Source: Oscillospiraceae bacterium
GTDB taxonomy: Bacteria > Bacillota > Clostridia > Oscillospirales > Oscillospiraceae
DNA: 54,769 nt
Reading direction: 5' to 3'
NCBI GenBank assembly: GCA_031260605.1
Contig: JAISLF010000091.1
Coordinates: 1-54,769 of the forward strand
The notes under the pieces were generated by a model. It searched no databases and was not told the origin of the DNA. It worked only from the letters and a program-made list of their open reading frames with translations. Made by a program: the position numbers and the translations under genes. Positions 23,039 through 32,588 of the stretch are shown in pieces. Each line of letters opens with the position of its first letter. Positions within the stretch are counted from its first letter, which is position 1.

Positions 23039-23686
23039 TTAATCCGTGCCGCCGTAGCTTGCGAGATATTCTGATATTTGCTTATAGCTCTCGTCGCCGG
23101 GGCTGAAGGTTTCCAGCAAATCCCGCGCCGAGACTATTGAATACACGTTAATGTCAAACTCCTCCGCAAGCTCACGCAGTGCGCTTTTCTCGCCCGTTCC
23201 GCGCTCCTGCCTATCCACCGATACAAACAGCGCGGTCACTCTTGCGCCCGTTCCCGAAAGAAGCGCGACTGTTTCGCGCACGGCTGTTCCTGCGGTTATA
23301 ACGTCCTCAATAACCGCGATTTTGTCGCCCTGCTTCGGTGTGTAGCCGACAAAGCTGCCTCCCTCGCCGTGGTCTTTAACTTCCTTGCGGTTGAAAAAAT
23401 ACGGCACGTCAAGCCCGTGCTTTTCCCAAAGCTTTGCCGAAGCTGCCGCCGCAAGCGGGATTCCCTTGTATGCGGGACCGAACAGCGCGTCAAACTCTTC
23501 TCCGGAGGAAACAATAAGCTCTGCATAGTACGCGGCAAGCTCGGACAGCTGCCTGCCCGTGCGATAGTTGCCGGTATTGATGAAATACGGCGACAATCTG
23601 CCGCTTTTGGTCGTGAACTGACCAAAACGCAGTACGTCACAGGATTTCATAAAGGAGATAAAGCTTTGTTTTTTTGTTGCAGGCAT
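23039..23686 (-). CDS. pyrE: Orotate phosphoribosyltransferase
   Basis: FGPAYKGIPLA, FNRKEVKDHGEGG, VAVIEDVITAGTA-like motif. Confidence 0.94.
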   Translation of the reverse strand: MPATKKQSFISFMKSCDVLRFGQFTTKSGRLSPYFINTGNYRTGRQLSELAAYYAELIVSSGEEFDALFGPAYKGIPLAAAASAKLWEKHGLDVPYFFNRKEVKDHGEGGSFVGYTPKQGDKIAVIEDVITAGTAVRETVALLSGTGARVTALFVSVDRQERGTGEKSALRELAEEFDINVYSIVSARDLLETFSPGDESYKQISEYLASYGGTD

Positions 23687-24032
23687 TGATTTTGCTCCTG
23701 AAAGGCGCTTGCTTTGTTGGCAGCTTTGCCGCGCGGGACTTGTTCGCCGTTATCGTCTGCGCGGCGGTCTGCCGCTGTCAAACAAAACAAGCATCACGCC
23801 CGTTTCGACAGAAAATAATCAGTTTCCCCTTATTATAACACAACAGGCGGCGTTTTGCAACACCGCCTGAAGGCTATTTACTATCTTTAGTTAACAAAAA
23901 CCAAGTGTTTCCCCCGGCAAAATCTCAGTCCGAAACCAGCCCTTGACACTTTCACATTAGCGGCACGCTGACGCTGAGCACCTCCGTGATAAGCCGCGCG
24001 GCTCCCGGTTCTGAAAACAGCCGGGAAACGGA

Positions 24033-24668
24033 TTAGGCGATAAGCTCGACTGCCTTGACTGCCGCGGCGCCCGCGTCCGGTGTGTATGCATCTGCGCCGA
24101 TGGAATCCGCAAACTCCTGCGTTACAGGTGCTCCGCCGACCATGATTTTCACCTGTGACTTGACTCCTGCGTCAATCAGTACTTTGACCGTGTTTGCAAG
24201 GCTGTCCATCGTTGTGGTGAGCAGTGCAGACGCGCCGACAAGCTTTGCATCAGGATTTGCCTTGACGGCTTCAACAAACTTCTCCGCCGGGACATCAACT
24301 CCGAGGTCAATAACTTCAAAGCCGGCAGACTCAATCATAAGTGCAACGAGGTTCTTACCGATGTCATGCAGGTCGCCCGCGACTGTGCCGATGATGTACT
24401 TGCCGTTCTTGCCAACAGAATCGCCTGCGAGGAAAGGCTTTAAGACTTCAACGCCCTTTTTCATTGTCTTTGCCGCGACGAGCATTTCAGGAACGAAGAT
24501 TTCGTTTGCCTGGAACTTTGCGCCGACAACGCCCATTGCTGCGATCATTCCGTCGTTAAGAAGGGCTGTGGGATCTACACCCTCTTCAACCGCTTCCTGA
24601 ACGGCTGCTTCGATGAGCTTTACCTTACCGTTTTCGACTAATGTTGCTATTTCTTGAATCTTTGACAT
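24033..24668 (-). CDS. Methyltransferase cognate corrinoid protein (B12-binding)
   Basis: GTVAGDLHDIGKNLVALMIESAGFEVIDLGVDVP (DxHxxG). Confidence 0.93.
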   Translation of the reverse strand: MSKIQEIATLVENGKVKLIEAAVQEAVEEGVDPTALLNDGMIAAMGVVGAKFQANEIFVPEMLVAAKTMKKGVEVLKPFLAGDSVGKNGKYIIGTVAGDLHDIGKNLVALMIESAGFEVIDLGVDVPAEKFVEAVKANPDAKLVGASALLTTTMDSLANTVKVLIDAGVKSQVKIMVGGAPVTQEFADSIGADAYTPDAGAAAVKAVELIA

Positions 24669-24745
24669 TTTACTGTCCTCCTGCGTGCTTTTTAAGCACT
24701 TTTTTAACTATATGTATATTTTAATTTAACAAGCTAACAGTTGGG

Positions 24746-25552
24746 CTACTTCTTTTGTCCGAAGATACCGTCGCGGTATGCGGAGGTGTATTCGGCACAG
24801 AAATCATCAAGACCAATCATTGCCTCTGCCGCATAAATCACGCCGCGCAGATCCTGCGAAAGCGGATCCATAACTGCGGAATCCATACCGGCGTTAATCG
24901 CGAGAACCGCAAATGCCTGGTTAACAATCTTGCGTACGGGCAGGTTAAACGAAATGTTGGAGATTGCACCGGAAATGTGCACCTGCGGGTGTGTTGACTT
25001 GATGTGGCGCATAACCTCGAGAACCATTGAGATTCCCTCGCCTTCATCTGTTGTGCAGAGCATTTCAATGAGCGGGTCGATATGAATGCGGCTGTCCTTG
25101 ATTCCGTACTCTGCTGCCTTTGCCATAATCGCGTCAAACACGCGGATTCTGTCCGCCGCTGACTTCGGGATACCCGTATCGTCGCACAGGAGCGCCATAA
25201 CCTGCCACTTCGTATCCGCGATTATCGGGAACGCAACATCAATCTTGTTTCCCTCACCCGAAACGGAATTCAGCAAACCCGGCTTGTTGCAGAACTTCAG
25301 CGCGTCTACGCAAACCTGCGCGTCCGGCGAGTCAACCGAAATCGGTGTGTCTGTTACGGACTGAACAAGGTCTATCATCCACTTGAGTGTCTCAAGCTCG
25401 CCGTCTTTCACGGAGGCGCATACGTCAATGAAGGTCGCGCCGGAATCCGCCTGCTTTTTGGCAATATCCTTGATATATGCCTCGTCGTGCTCGGCAATTG
25501 CCTTTGCACAGGATGGGATTGAACCGTTAAGTTTCTCAGCTATAATTATCAT
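24746..25552 (-). CDS. Methyltetrahydrofolate:corrinoid methyltransferase (pterin-binding)
   Basis: MIIIAEKLNGSIPS, GATFIDVCAS, SVDSPDAQVCVDAL, SGAISNISFNLPVRK. Confidence 0.88.
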   Translation of the reverse strand: MIIIAEKLNGSIPSCAKAIAEHDEAYIKDIAKKQADSGATFIDVCASVKDGELETLKWMIDLVQSVTDTPISVDSPDAQVCVDALKFCNKPGLLNSVSGEGNKIDVAFPIIADTKWQVMALLCDDTGIPKSAADRIRVFDAIMAKAAEYGIKDSRIHIDPLIEMLCTTDEGEGISMVLEVMRHIKSTHPQVHISGAISNISFNLPVRKIVNQAFAVLAINAGMDSAVMDPLSQDLRGVIYAAEAMIGLDDFCAEYTSAYRDGIFGQKK

Positions 25553-25627
25553 AGCACATCATCTCCTTAATTGCAAGTGTTTTTTGTAAATTTTTTTGAT
25601 ATGCCAAAAAATGGCACAAGTAAACAA

Positions 25628-26482
25628 TTACTTCGCTGCGCGTTTTGCAGCTTCAACAACGTGTGACACGAGAACGCCAGTTGTCACACTTCCGACGCCG
25701 CCCGGAACCGGCGTTGCCGCCTTTGCGATAGCTTCCGCATCGGCAAACGTGACATCTCCGCACATTTTGCCCTCGGGCGTAAAGTTTATGCCGACATCAA
25801 TAATTATCTGTCCCTCAGACATATGCTTTGCGGAGACAAGTCCGGCTTTTCCCGCTGCGGAAATAAGGATTTCTGCAGACTTTGCCTTTGCCGGAACGTC
25901 CTTTGTGAAAATGTGACAGTTTGAGACCGTTGCAAAGCGTGCAGACAGCAAATTTGTCAGCGGCAGACCGACAACAAGGCTGTTTCCGATAACCGTAACG
26001 TCCTTTCCCTTAACGTCTACCTCATAAAAGTCGAGGATTTCCATAACCGCCTGCGCCGTGCAGGGCGAGAAGCCGGGTCCTACGCCGCCTGCCATCGCCG
26101 TGCCGAGCGAGCCGGGAGTAATACCGTCCACGTCCTTTTCAGGCAGAAGCGTCTCGCGCAGGATTCTGTCGTCAAGCTGCTCCGGCAGGGGGCGGAACAC
26201 AAGTATTCCGTGTACCGAAGAGTCGGCGTTTAACTCCTTAATCTGTGCAATAAACACGTCCTGTGCAATGTCGGCAGGCAAAAGTATATGCTTGATTGCA
26301 ACGCCGACTGTTTCGGAGCGCTTAATCGCGCCTTTTTCGTAAGAAATATCGCTTGCCTTTTCACCGACACGAACAATTGCGAGTGTGGGCGTGACGCCCT
26401 TTGCGGCAAGCGCCGCAATGTCCTCTTTCATCTTTTCGTTCAGCTTATCGGCGACGGGTTGACCTTTCCAAATTTCAGCCAT
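25628..26482 (-). CDS. folD: Methylenetetrahydrofolate dehydrogenase / methenyl-THF cyclohydrolase
   Basis: VGEKASDISYEKGAIK, DVDGITPGSLG, VIGNSLVVGLPLTNLL, PVPGGVGSVTT. Confidence 0.95.
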   Translation of the reverse strand: MAEIWKGQPVADKLNEKMKEDIAALAAKGVTPTLAIVRVGEKASDISYEKGAIKRSETVGVAIKHILLPADIAQDVFIAQIKELNADSSVHGILVFRPLPEQLDDRILRETLLPEKDVDGITPGSLGTAMAGGVGPGFSPCTAQAVMEILDFYEVDVKGKDVTVIGNSLVVGLPLTNLLSARFATVSNCHIFTKDVPAKAKSAEILISAAGKAGLVSAKHMSEGQIIIDVGINFTPEGKMCGDVTFADAEAIAKAATPVPGGVGSVTTGVLVSHVVEAAKRAAK

Positions 26483-26562
26483 CTATTTGTACCTCATATT
26501 TTGCCGTGACTATTGCCCGGCTTAGTCGCTTGAGCGGTATTGTCTCCGCCCGAGCATTAGTT

Positions 26563-27201
26563 TTACTTTTTCAGCTCATTTACAACAAAGTCGTAAATGT
26601 CTGTTCCTGCCTTTACATACTGCGAAAGCAGATCCTGCGCTTCTGCAAAGAGGCGCGTGCTTTCACGCTCGTCGGTTATTGACGCGGCGTTGATGTACAC
26701 GTTCAGGCTTGCTGCCTGAATTGCGGCAACCGCGAGTATCGCACCCGCTCCCGCGTCTGATACCGCCATTTTTGAGCCCTTTTCGGCAAACACACGCAGA
26801 TTGTCGATAACAGCGCAGCAGGTGCGCATTATCTCAAGCGGAACTGCGCACGCCGCAATCAGCGCCGCCTGAAGCGTCGCGTCCCGCGTCGGGTCGTCCT
26901 TTGGGATACCGTATGCCGCCGCAAGAGGAGTGAAATCCTCCGCGTCGCGGTCTACAAGCTCAATCAGCTTTTCCTGCAGCACGGTTGTATCCGCTATAAG
27001 AGCCGCAATTTCGGCCTCAACGTCGGCGTATTTCTTCTTGCCGAGCGTAAGGCTTCCGACCATATTGCCCAGAGCCGCCGCGACAGCCCCTACAAGTGCA
27101 GAGGCTCCGCCGCCGCCGGGGACAGCCGCTTTTGACGCAAGCTCGTCAGTGAATTGCTTAGTTGTTTTTTCGGCGGTTTTCATTGGTTTAATATTCTCCA
27201 T
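26563..27201 (-). CDS. fchA: Methenyl-THF cyclohydrolase / formimino-THF cyclodeaminase family
   Basis: AAVPGGGGASALVGAVAAALGNMVGSLT; ORF opens at 27228, start uncertain. Confidence 0.88.
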   Translation of the reverse strand: MENIKPMKTAEKTTKQFTDELASKAAVPGGGGASALVGAVAAALGNMVGSLTLGKKKYADVEAEIAALIADTTVLQEKLIELVDRDAEDFTPLAAAYGIPKDDPTRDATLQAALIAACAVPLEIMRTCCAVIDNLRVFAEKGSKMAVSDAGAGAILAVAAIQAASLNVYINAASITDERESTRLFAEAQDLLSQYVKAGTDIYDFVVNELKK

Positions 27202-27281
27202 CAGTGTTTGCGCAAAACTCAGCTCCAAACGGCGATTAATCTATTGTCAACCGCGCGAGGGGTCTTTCCCTCCCCCCGAGC

Positions 27282-27348
27282 CGCCGCTTTAGCGGCGTAA
27301 ATTTCCGCCCGCAGGCGGGAATTTGCGCAGGCACGGCTTTGCCGTGCC
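27282..27348. other. Array of three hairpins immediately downstream of fhs
   Basis: cgccgc-ttta-gcggcg; aaatttccgccc-gca-ggcgggaattt; ggcacggc-ttt-gccgtgcc. Confidence 0.75.
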
Positions 27349-27356
27349 GAGCATTA

Positions 27357-29063
27357 CTAAAACAGACCCGAAATTACGCCGTTTGCGTCAACGTCAATCT
27401 TCTCGGCTGACGGAACCTTAGGCAGACCGGGCATTGTCATAACCTCGCCGGTTAACGCGACGATGAAGCCCGCTCCGGCTGAAACCTTGAGGTTACGCAC
27501 AGAGAGTGAAAAGCCTGTCGGCGCTCCGAGAAGCGCGGCGTTGTCTGAGAAGCTGTACTGCGTTTTTGCCATACAAATCGGGAGTGAACCGAAGCCGAGG
27601 GCTTCAAGCTCGCCAATCTGCTTAACAGCGTTTCCGATAATCTGAACGCCGTCCGCACGGTAGATACGCTTTGCTATTGTCTCAAGCTTTTCCTTGATTG
27701 AAAGGCTTGTGTCATACGAGAACGTGAACTTATCGGCAGCGCCGCTTTCGGCAAGGCGCACAACCTCTTTTGCAAGGGCGACGCCGCCCTCTCCGCCTTT
27801 GCCCCAAACCTCGGACAGCGCGACGTTAACGCCGAGATTGCGGCATTCCGCCTCGACAAGGTCAAGCTCAGCCTTTGTATCTGTCGGGAATGCGTTGATT
27901 GCGACGACTGCGGGCAGATTGAACACCTTTGTGATGTTCTCAACGTGCTGAAGCAGGTTCGGAAGACCGGCTTTCAGTGCCGCAAGGTCCTCTGTGCCAA
28001 GCTCCGCCTTAGGCTTGCCGCCGTGCATCTTGAGTGCGCGTACTGTCGCGACGATAACGACAGCGTCGGGGTGAATGTCCGCCATACGGCACTTAATGTC
28101 GAGGAACTTCTCCGCGCCGAGGTCAGCGCCGAAGCCCGCCTCTGTAACGGTGTACTCGCCAAGCTTTAACGCAAGGCGCGTCGCCGTAACGGAGTTACAG
28201 CCGTGCGCGATGTTTGCAAAGGGTCCGCCGTGGACAAACGCGGGGGTGTTCTCAAGCGTCTGAACAAGGTTCGGCTTGAGCGCGTCCTTGAGCAGCGCCG
28301 CCATTGCGCCCTGCGCGTTGATGTCGCCTGCCGTGACGGGCTTTGTCTGCTTGTTCGCGTCGGCATATGTGTAGCCGATGATTATGCGCGCAAGGCGCTC
28401 CTTGAGGTCGGGAATGTCTCGCGACAGGCACAGAACCGCCATAATTTCAGACGCAACCGTAATGTCAAACCCGTCCTCACGCGGCGTGCCGTTTGCCTTG
28501 CCGCCCAGACCGTCTGTAATATTGCGAAGCTGGCGGTCGTTCATATCGACGGCGCGGCGCCACGTAATGTTGCGCGGGTCGATGTTCAGAGCATTGCCCT
28601 GCCAGATGTGGTTGTCGATCATAGCCGCGAGCAGGTTGTTTGCCGCTCCGATTGCGTGGAAGTCGCCCGTAAAGTGCAGGTTGATGTCCTCCATCGGGAC
28701 AACCTGCGCGTATCCGCCGCCGGCGGCTCCGCCCTTAACGCCGAACACAGGTCCGAGGGACGGCTCACGCAGCGCGATAATTGACTTCTTGCCGATTTTG
28801 CGCAGTCCGTCGCCGAGCCCGACTGTTGTCGTCGTCTTGCCCTCGCCCGCGGGCGTCGGGGTGATTGCCGTGACAAGAATCAGCTTGCCGTTCGGCTTAT
28901 CCTTAAGGTCTGAGAGCAGCTTATAGTCAACCTTCGCCTTATAGTTGCCGTACTGCTCAAGATACTGCTCGGGAATATCCGCAATTTTTGCAACCTCGGT
29001 AATCTTTTTCATATTACCGGCTTGCTCTTGCGCAATTTGAATATCTGACTTAATTTCAGCCAT
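27357..29063 (-). CDS. fhs: Formate-tetrahydrofolate ligase
   Basis: [51 protein letters not shown]. Confidence 0.97.
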   Translation of the reverse strand: MAEIKSDIQIAQEQAGNMKKITEVAKIADIPEQYLEQYGNYKAKVDYKLLSDLKDKPNGKLILVTAITPTPAGEGKTTTTVGLGDGLRKIGKKSIIALREPSLGPVFGVKGGAAGGGYAQVVPMEDINLHFTGDFHAIGAANNLLAAMIDNHIWQGNALNIDPRNITWRRAVDMNDRQLRNITDGLGGKANGTPREDGFDITVASEIMAVLCLSRDIPDLKERLARIIIGYTYADANKQTKPVTAGDINAQGAMAALLKDALKPNLVQTLENTPAFVHGGPFANIAHGCNSVTATRLALKLGEYTVTEAGFGADLGAEKFLDIKCRMADIHPDAVVIVATVRALKMHGGKPKAELGTEDLAALKAGLPNLLQHVENITKVFNLPAVVAINAFPTDTKAELDLVEAECRNLGVNVALSEVWGKGGEGGVALAKEVVRLAESGAADKFTFSYDTSLSIKEKLETIAKRIYRADGVQIIGNAVKQIGELEALGFGSLPICMAKTQYSFSDNAALLGAPTGFSLSVRNLKVSAGAGFIVALTGEVMTMPGLPKVPSAEKIDVDANGVISGLF

Positions 29064-29084
29064 CTTTTGTGTCGCTCCTCGTTG

Positions 29085-29335
29085 TGGCTTGCCATAAGTG
29101 CAAGCCCGAATTATTTCGTTTTGCTATGCTGTAGGTTTCGTGCTGATTTGGGTGTTGCCACCCGCACCAGCCCGAATTATTTTATTGTCGCTCAACTTGT
29201 TGACTTGCAGAAAATGCAAGCCCAAACTATTTCGTTTTGCGGTGTTATAGGTTTTGTGCTGGTTGGTTTATTTCCACCCGCAACAGCCCAAACTATTTCG
29301 TTTTGCTAAGCTATGGGTTTCGACTGCCGCAAGTG
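29085..29335 (-). repeat. Tandem duplication (about 116-bp period) in the fhs leader
   Basis: Units at 29085 and 29201; agcccRaaYtatttcgttttgc recurs at 29103, 29169 (diverged), 29219, 29285. Confidence 0.85.
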
Positions 29336-29397
29336 TTTCTTGCGCAACACACGTTTTAGCGTCTTGTGCCTACACCTGCCGTCGTTTATCATAGACA

Positions 29398-29432
29398 CAC
29401 CTCTCCCGGATACTTGGTATCAGGAAGAGGTG
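29398..29432 (-). terminator. Hairpin downstream of metF (no strong T-tract)
   Basis: cacctctcccggatacttggtatcaggaagaggtg. Confidence 0.5.
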
Positions 29433-29442
29433 CGTTTGGGTT

Positions 29443-30405
29443 TTATATAAGGTCAACAAGGCCGCTGAGCTTTACAATCTCTGCGACATCATCAAACTTG
29501 TTGAGCGCGTACAGGTGAATGCCGTGGATACCGGCGACGCGGTATTCGTCAATCAGCTTGATTGTGTACTCAATACCCGCCTTACGGAAGTCCGCTTTCT
29601 TCTGTGCGATAGACTCGTCTGTTTCCGTGCGGAACTTAAGCGCCGTCTGGTCGGAGAACGGATCCGGGAAGATCCAATATTTGCTGATAAGCTCAGAAAG
29701 CGCGCGCGGCATAACGCAGCCGTTGCGCGAGAGCGCCATATTGATTGTGGAGGAAGCCTGGAGAACGGGCATAATGCCCACATCGATCGGCAGTGTGATA
29801 CCGGCGGCGCGGATTGCGTCTACCCAGTAGCGGAACTGATCCATATCCCAGCAGAGCTGCGTCATGATAAAGTCGGCGCCCTCGTCCTGCTTCTGCTTCA
29901 AAAAGCCGATATCCGCGTCAAGGCTGCGGCAGGAGATGTGTCCCTCCGGTGAACCGGCGACTGCAATTGTGAACTTGTCGCCAAGCTCCTGACGGATGAA
30001 CTTAACAAGCTCTGTTGCATAGTGCAGGTCGCCGCCTGTGCCGGTGTGACCCAGCGGCAGGTCTCCGCGGAGAGCGAGGATATGGTCAATGCCTGCCGCG
30101 AGATAATCGTCGAGCTGCTGGCGAATCTGCTCCTTGCTGTTGCCGACGCATGTAAAATGCGTAATCGGAACTGACTTGCCGGATGCCTTGATGTTCTTGA
30201 GAACCTCAAGGTTCTTGCCGACGTTTGAGCCGCCGGCGCCGTATGTGCATGAAATGTAGTCCGGGTTCAGAGTATAGAGCTTATCGAGAACTCCGCCCGC
30301 GCCGCAGAGTGTTTCCATACCCTTGTCGGTTTTCGGCGGAAATACCTCGAACGAAAACGCCATGCGCTCGTCCATAATCTGCGGAACTGTCTTTGCCTTA
30401 GCCAT
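29443..30405 (-). CDS. metF: Methylenetetrahydrofolate reductase
   Basis: MAFSFEVFPPKTDKGMETL, YISCTYGAGGS, FIMTQLCWDMDQF; ATG at 30405 preceded by aggag. Confidence 0.93.
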   Translation of the reverse strand: MAKAKTVPQIMDERMAFSFEVFPPKTDKGMETLCGAGGVLDKLYTLNPDYISCTYGAGGSNVGKNLEVLKNIKASGKSVPITHFTCVGNSKEQIRQQLDDYLAAGIDHILALRGDLPLGHTGTGGDLHYATELVKFIRQELGDKFTIAVAGSPEGHISCRSLDADIGFLKQKQDEGADFIMTQLCWDMDQFRYWVDAIRAAGITLPIDVGIMPVLQASSTINMALSRNGCVMPRALSELISKYWIFPDPFSDQTALKFRTETDESIAQKKADFRKAGIEYTIKLIDEYRVAGIHGIHLYALNKFDDVAEIVKLSGLVDLI

Positions 30406-30614
30406 AAAAAATAGATCTCCTGCTGTTAATATCGTTATTTGTGCGTCCGATACAATCTGCGCACACGTCTGTATTATATTTTGTATATTACCATACCAAA
30501 CTTGAGTTGAAAAGTGTTTTTTACGTTTTTTTTGCGTTTTTACAATAACGCAATAGGAAAATACAAAAGGGCGGGACTTATATCCGAGCATATGCCGCGC
30601 GTTTTTTGTGCGCA

Positions 30615-30711
30615 GCCGGACCTGCTCCGTCCGGCAGGACAAACGGGCTACCGCGCTGTTTTCCTATGCGGAGACCGCGATTTCGGTTCGCGGTGCGGCT
30701 TTATGCCGCAC
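30615..30711. other. Array of three perfect hairpins upstream of metF
   Basis: gccggac-ctgctcc-gtccggc; accgcga-tttcggt-tcgcggt; gtgcggc-tttat-gccgcac. Confidence 0.7.
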
Positions 30712-30720
30712 ACGCCAAAC

Positions 30721-30765
30721 AAAAAAGCGCCATCCGGTCAGAATGATGACCGGACGGCGCTTTTG
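30721..30765 (-). terminator. Intrinsic terminator of the ion transporter gene
   Basis: aaaagcgccatccggtca-gaatga-tgaccggacggcgctttt with T-tract on the minus strand. Confidence 0.85.
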
Positions 30766-30777
30766 TATGCCGCTGCA

Positions 30778-32058
30778 TTACTTCCATATGAACCATATTA
30801 CAACGTACCCAACCGCAACCGCCGCAAGCGAGAACGGAATGCCGATTCTCATAAAGTCCCACAGCTTGACTTCATGTCCCTCCTTGCGCAGCATACCGAT
30901 TGCCGTTATGTTTGCCGAAGCGCCGATTGGGGTAAAGTTACCGCCGAGTGTTGCGCCGGTGAGCAGCCCGAAATAGAACAGCGTTGGGTCAACGCCCATT
31001 GAGTTCGCCATAATCTGCACAACGGGCAGCATTGTCGCGACATACGGGATATTGTCAATAAACGCGGAGAAGAACACGGACGCAAATACAATCAGTGTGT
31101 ACGCCAAAAACATACTGTCGCCGGACACCTTAAGCAGCATTTGCCCGATAAAGTCGATAACGCCCGCCTCGCGCACACCCGCGACAACAACAAACAGTCC
31201 CGCAAGCAGGAAAATCGTCACAAAGTCTATACCGCGCGCCACACGCGTAATTGACGCGCGCCCTACACCCCGAAACGCGTCGTGCAGAACTCCGAGCAGG
31301 CACAGACCTACGCATATCAGCCCGTTCGTTATCGCAGGCTTCTGCTGTATAAATGACGCCGCGATGAGCAGCAGCACAAGCGCGAACAGCAGAAACGTCG
31401 GAAAAGTATCTGAAACCTCGGCAGGGCGTCCTGCTTTTATGGGCTGCTTAAACTTTTTGAACAGAAAATACATAACCGGAATCGTCGCAACAGCTCCAAG
31501 CTCAACGCTCCAGAATATACCCGGCTTGCCCGCGTGAAAGAAGAAGTCTATAAAGTCATACTTCGCGTAGCCGCCGAGCAGTATCGACGTTGTATCGCCG
31601 ACAAGCGTTGCCGCACCCTGAAGGTTTGACGAAACGGAAATTGCGATAAGCACCGGCACGGGTGAAATACCGATTCTTTTGGATATTGCAATTCCTACCG
31701 GGGCGACGATGAGCAGTGTCGCTACATTGTCAACAAAAGCGGAGATTACTCCGGCAAGAAGCGCAAGCGCAATAATTGCCCAGCAGACATTGGACACCTT
31801 TTTCAGCAGCAAATCGGCTATTCTCTGCGGCATATTTGAGGCGATAAACAGCGCGACAATGCCCATAGTTCCGATCAGCATAAGTATAATGTTGTAGTCT
31901 ATCTCGTACAGAACCTTGCCGACGGGCAGTATTCCGAACACAACAAACAATATTGCCGCGCCGACCGCGACTAAATGGCGGTATTTCGGCAGGGCAAGTA
32001 TCAGGATGTATGTAAGAACGAAGAGTATTGCGGCGGGTATCAATTTTTGATTTTTCAC
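30778..32058 (-). CDS. ArsB/NhaD (ion transporter) superfamily permease
   Basis: Polytopic; DNVATLLIVAPVGIAIS, SSNLQGAATLVGDTTSILLG, DNIPYVATMLPVV, LGGNFTPIGASANI. Confidence 0.88.
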   Translation of the reverse strand: MKNQKLIPAAILFVLTYILILALPKYRHLVAVGAAILFVVFGILPVGKVLYEIDYNIILMLIGTMGIVALFIASNMPQRIADLLLKKVSNVCWAIIALALLAGVISAFVDNVATLLIVAPVGIAISKRIGISPVPVLIAISVSSNLQGAATLVGDTTSILLGGYAKYDFIDFFFHAGKPGIFWSVELGAVATIPVMYFLFKKFKQPIKAGRPAEVSDTFPTFLLFALVLLLIAASFIQQKPAITNGLICVGLCLLGVLHDAFRGVGRASITRVARGIDFVTIFLLAGLFVVVAGVREAGVIDFIGQMLLKVSGDSMFLAYTLIVFASVFFSAFIDNIPYVATMLPVVQIMANSMGVDPTLFYFGLLTGATLGGNFTPIGASANITAIGMLRKEGHEVKLWDFMRIGIPFSLAAVAVGYVVIWFIWK

Positions 32059-32145
32059 TCCTTAAAATGAACGGATTACAGATTAAATTAAGCGCAAGCG
32101 CTTTGAAAAACAGAAAACACCGCAGGGCGGCGGCATTTTTGACAA

Positions 32146-32285
32146 AGCAAAAAAGAAAACCCCATACGGGGTTACAGCATTTTCGCAGTGTTGCGAAAAG
32201 ACCGAGTCGCTCCCCACCCTAAAGCGCAGACTTGAAACAAAAGAGGCGCAGCCGCTCCGTTGCCAACCGGGTATTCACTTAAGCA
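32146..32285 (-). promoter_or_regulatory. Candidate riboswitch-like leader with terminator expression platform
   Basis: ttttcgca-acac-tgcgaaaa stem; aacccc-gtat-ggggtt followed by ttcttttttg; upstream ggggagc can pair with gct..cccc. Confidence 0.65.
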
Positions 32286-32291
32286 TATGCT

Positions 32292-32320
32292 ATGATAGCA
32301 GAAAATATGGGGGTTGTCAA
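32292..32320 (-). promoter_or_regulatory. Sigma-A-like promoter TTGACA-N17-TATCAT for the transporter leader
   Basis: minus strand ttgaca (32315-32320), tatcat (32292-32297). Confidence 0.75.
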
Positions 32321-32331
32321 TAGGAACCGCG

Positions 32332-32393
32332 CCACTTTGACGGCGAGCCGGGTTGTTGCGTTTGCAATGAGTGCCGGTCGCCGCCAAAGTGAG
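32332..32393. other. Large imperfect hairpin
   Basis: cactttgacggcgagccgg ... ccggtcgccgccaaagtg. Confidence 0.7.
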
Positions 32394-32402
32394 TAATAAG
32401 GT

Positions 32403-32437
32403 AAACAAACGGGGGAAATGAATTCCCCCGTTTGTTT
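32403..32437. terminator. Strong 15-bp hairpin, probable terminator
   Basis: aaacaaacgggggaa-atgaa-ttcccccgtttgttt. Confidence 0.8.
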
Positions 32438-32588
32438 GGATTTGGATTCATTCGCCGTGGGCGAATTTTCGGTGCGCTGTTTCGCGGTCTTTTCGAAAAA
32501 CCAAAAAAACTTTATACCGAGTTCGGTGTTGGACGGCAAAATTTTTTTCCGCCGGCGTTTGTCTTGTATATTCTACCGTAAAACAATA

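Noticed and set aside
29067-29309. 80-aa plus-strand ORF in the metF-fhs intergenic region
   Set aside because: Created by the tandem repeat; peptide repeats (PNYF, AQTISFC) follow the DNA duplication and no RBS is apparent
30405-30642. N-terminal extension of MetF in the ORF track
   Set aside because: MAKAKTVPQIMDERMAFSFEVFPPKT with an upstream aggag is the likely start; the extension covers promoter-like and hairpin sequence
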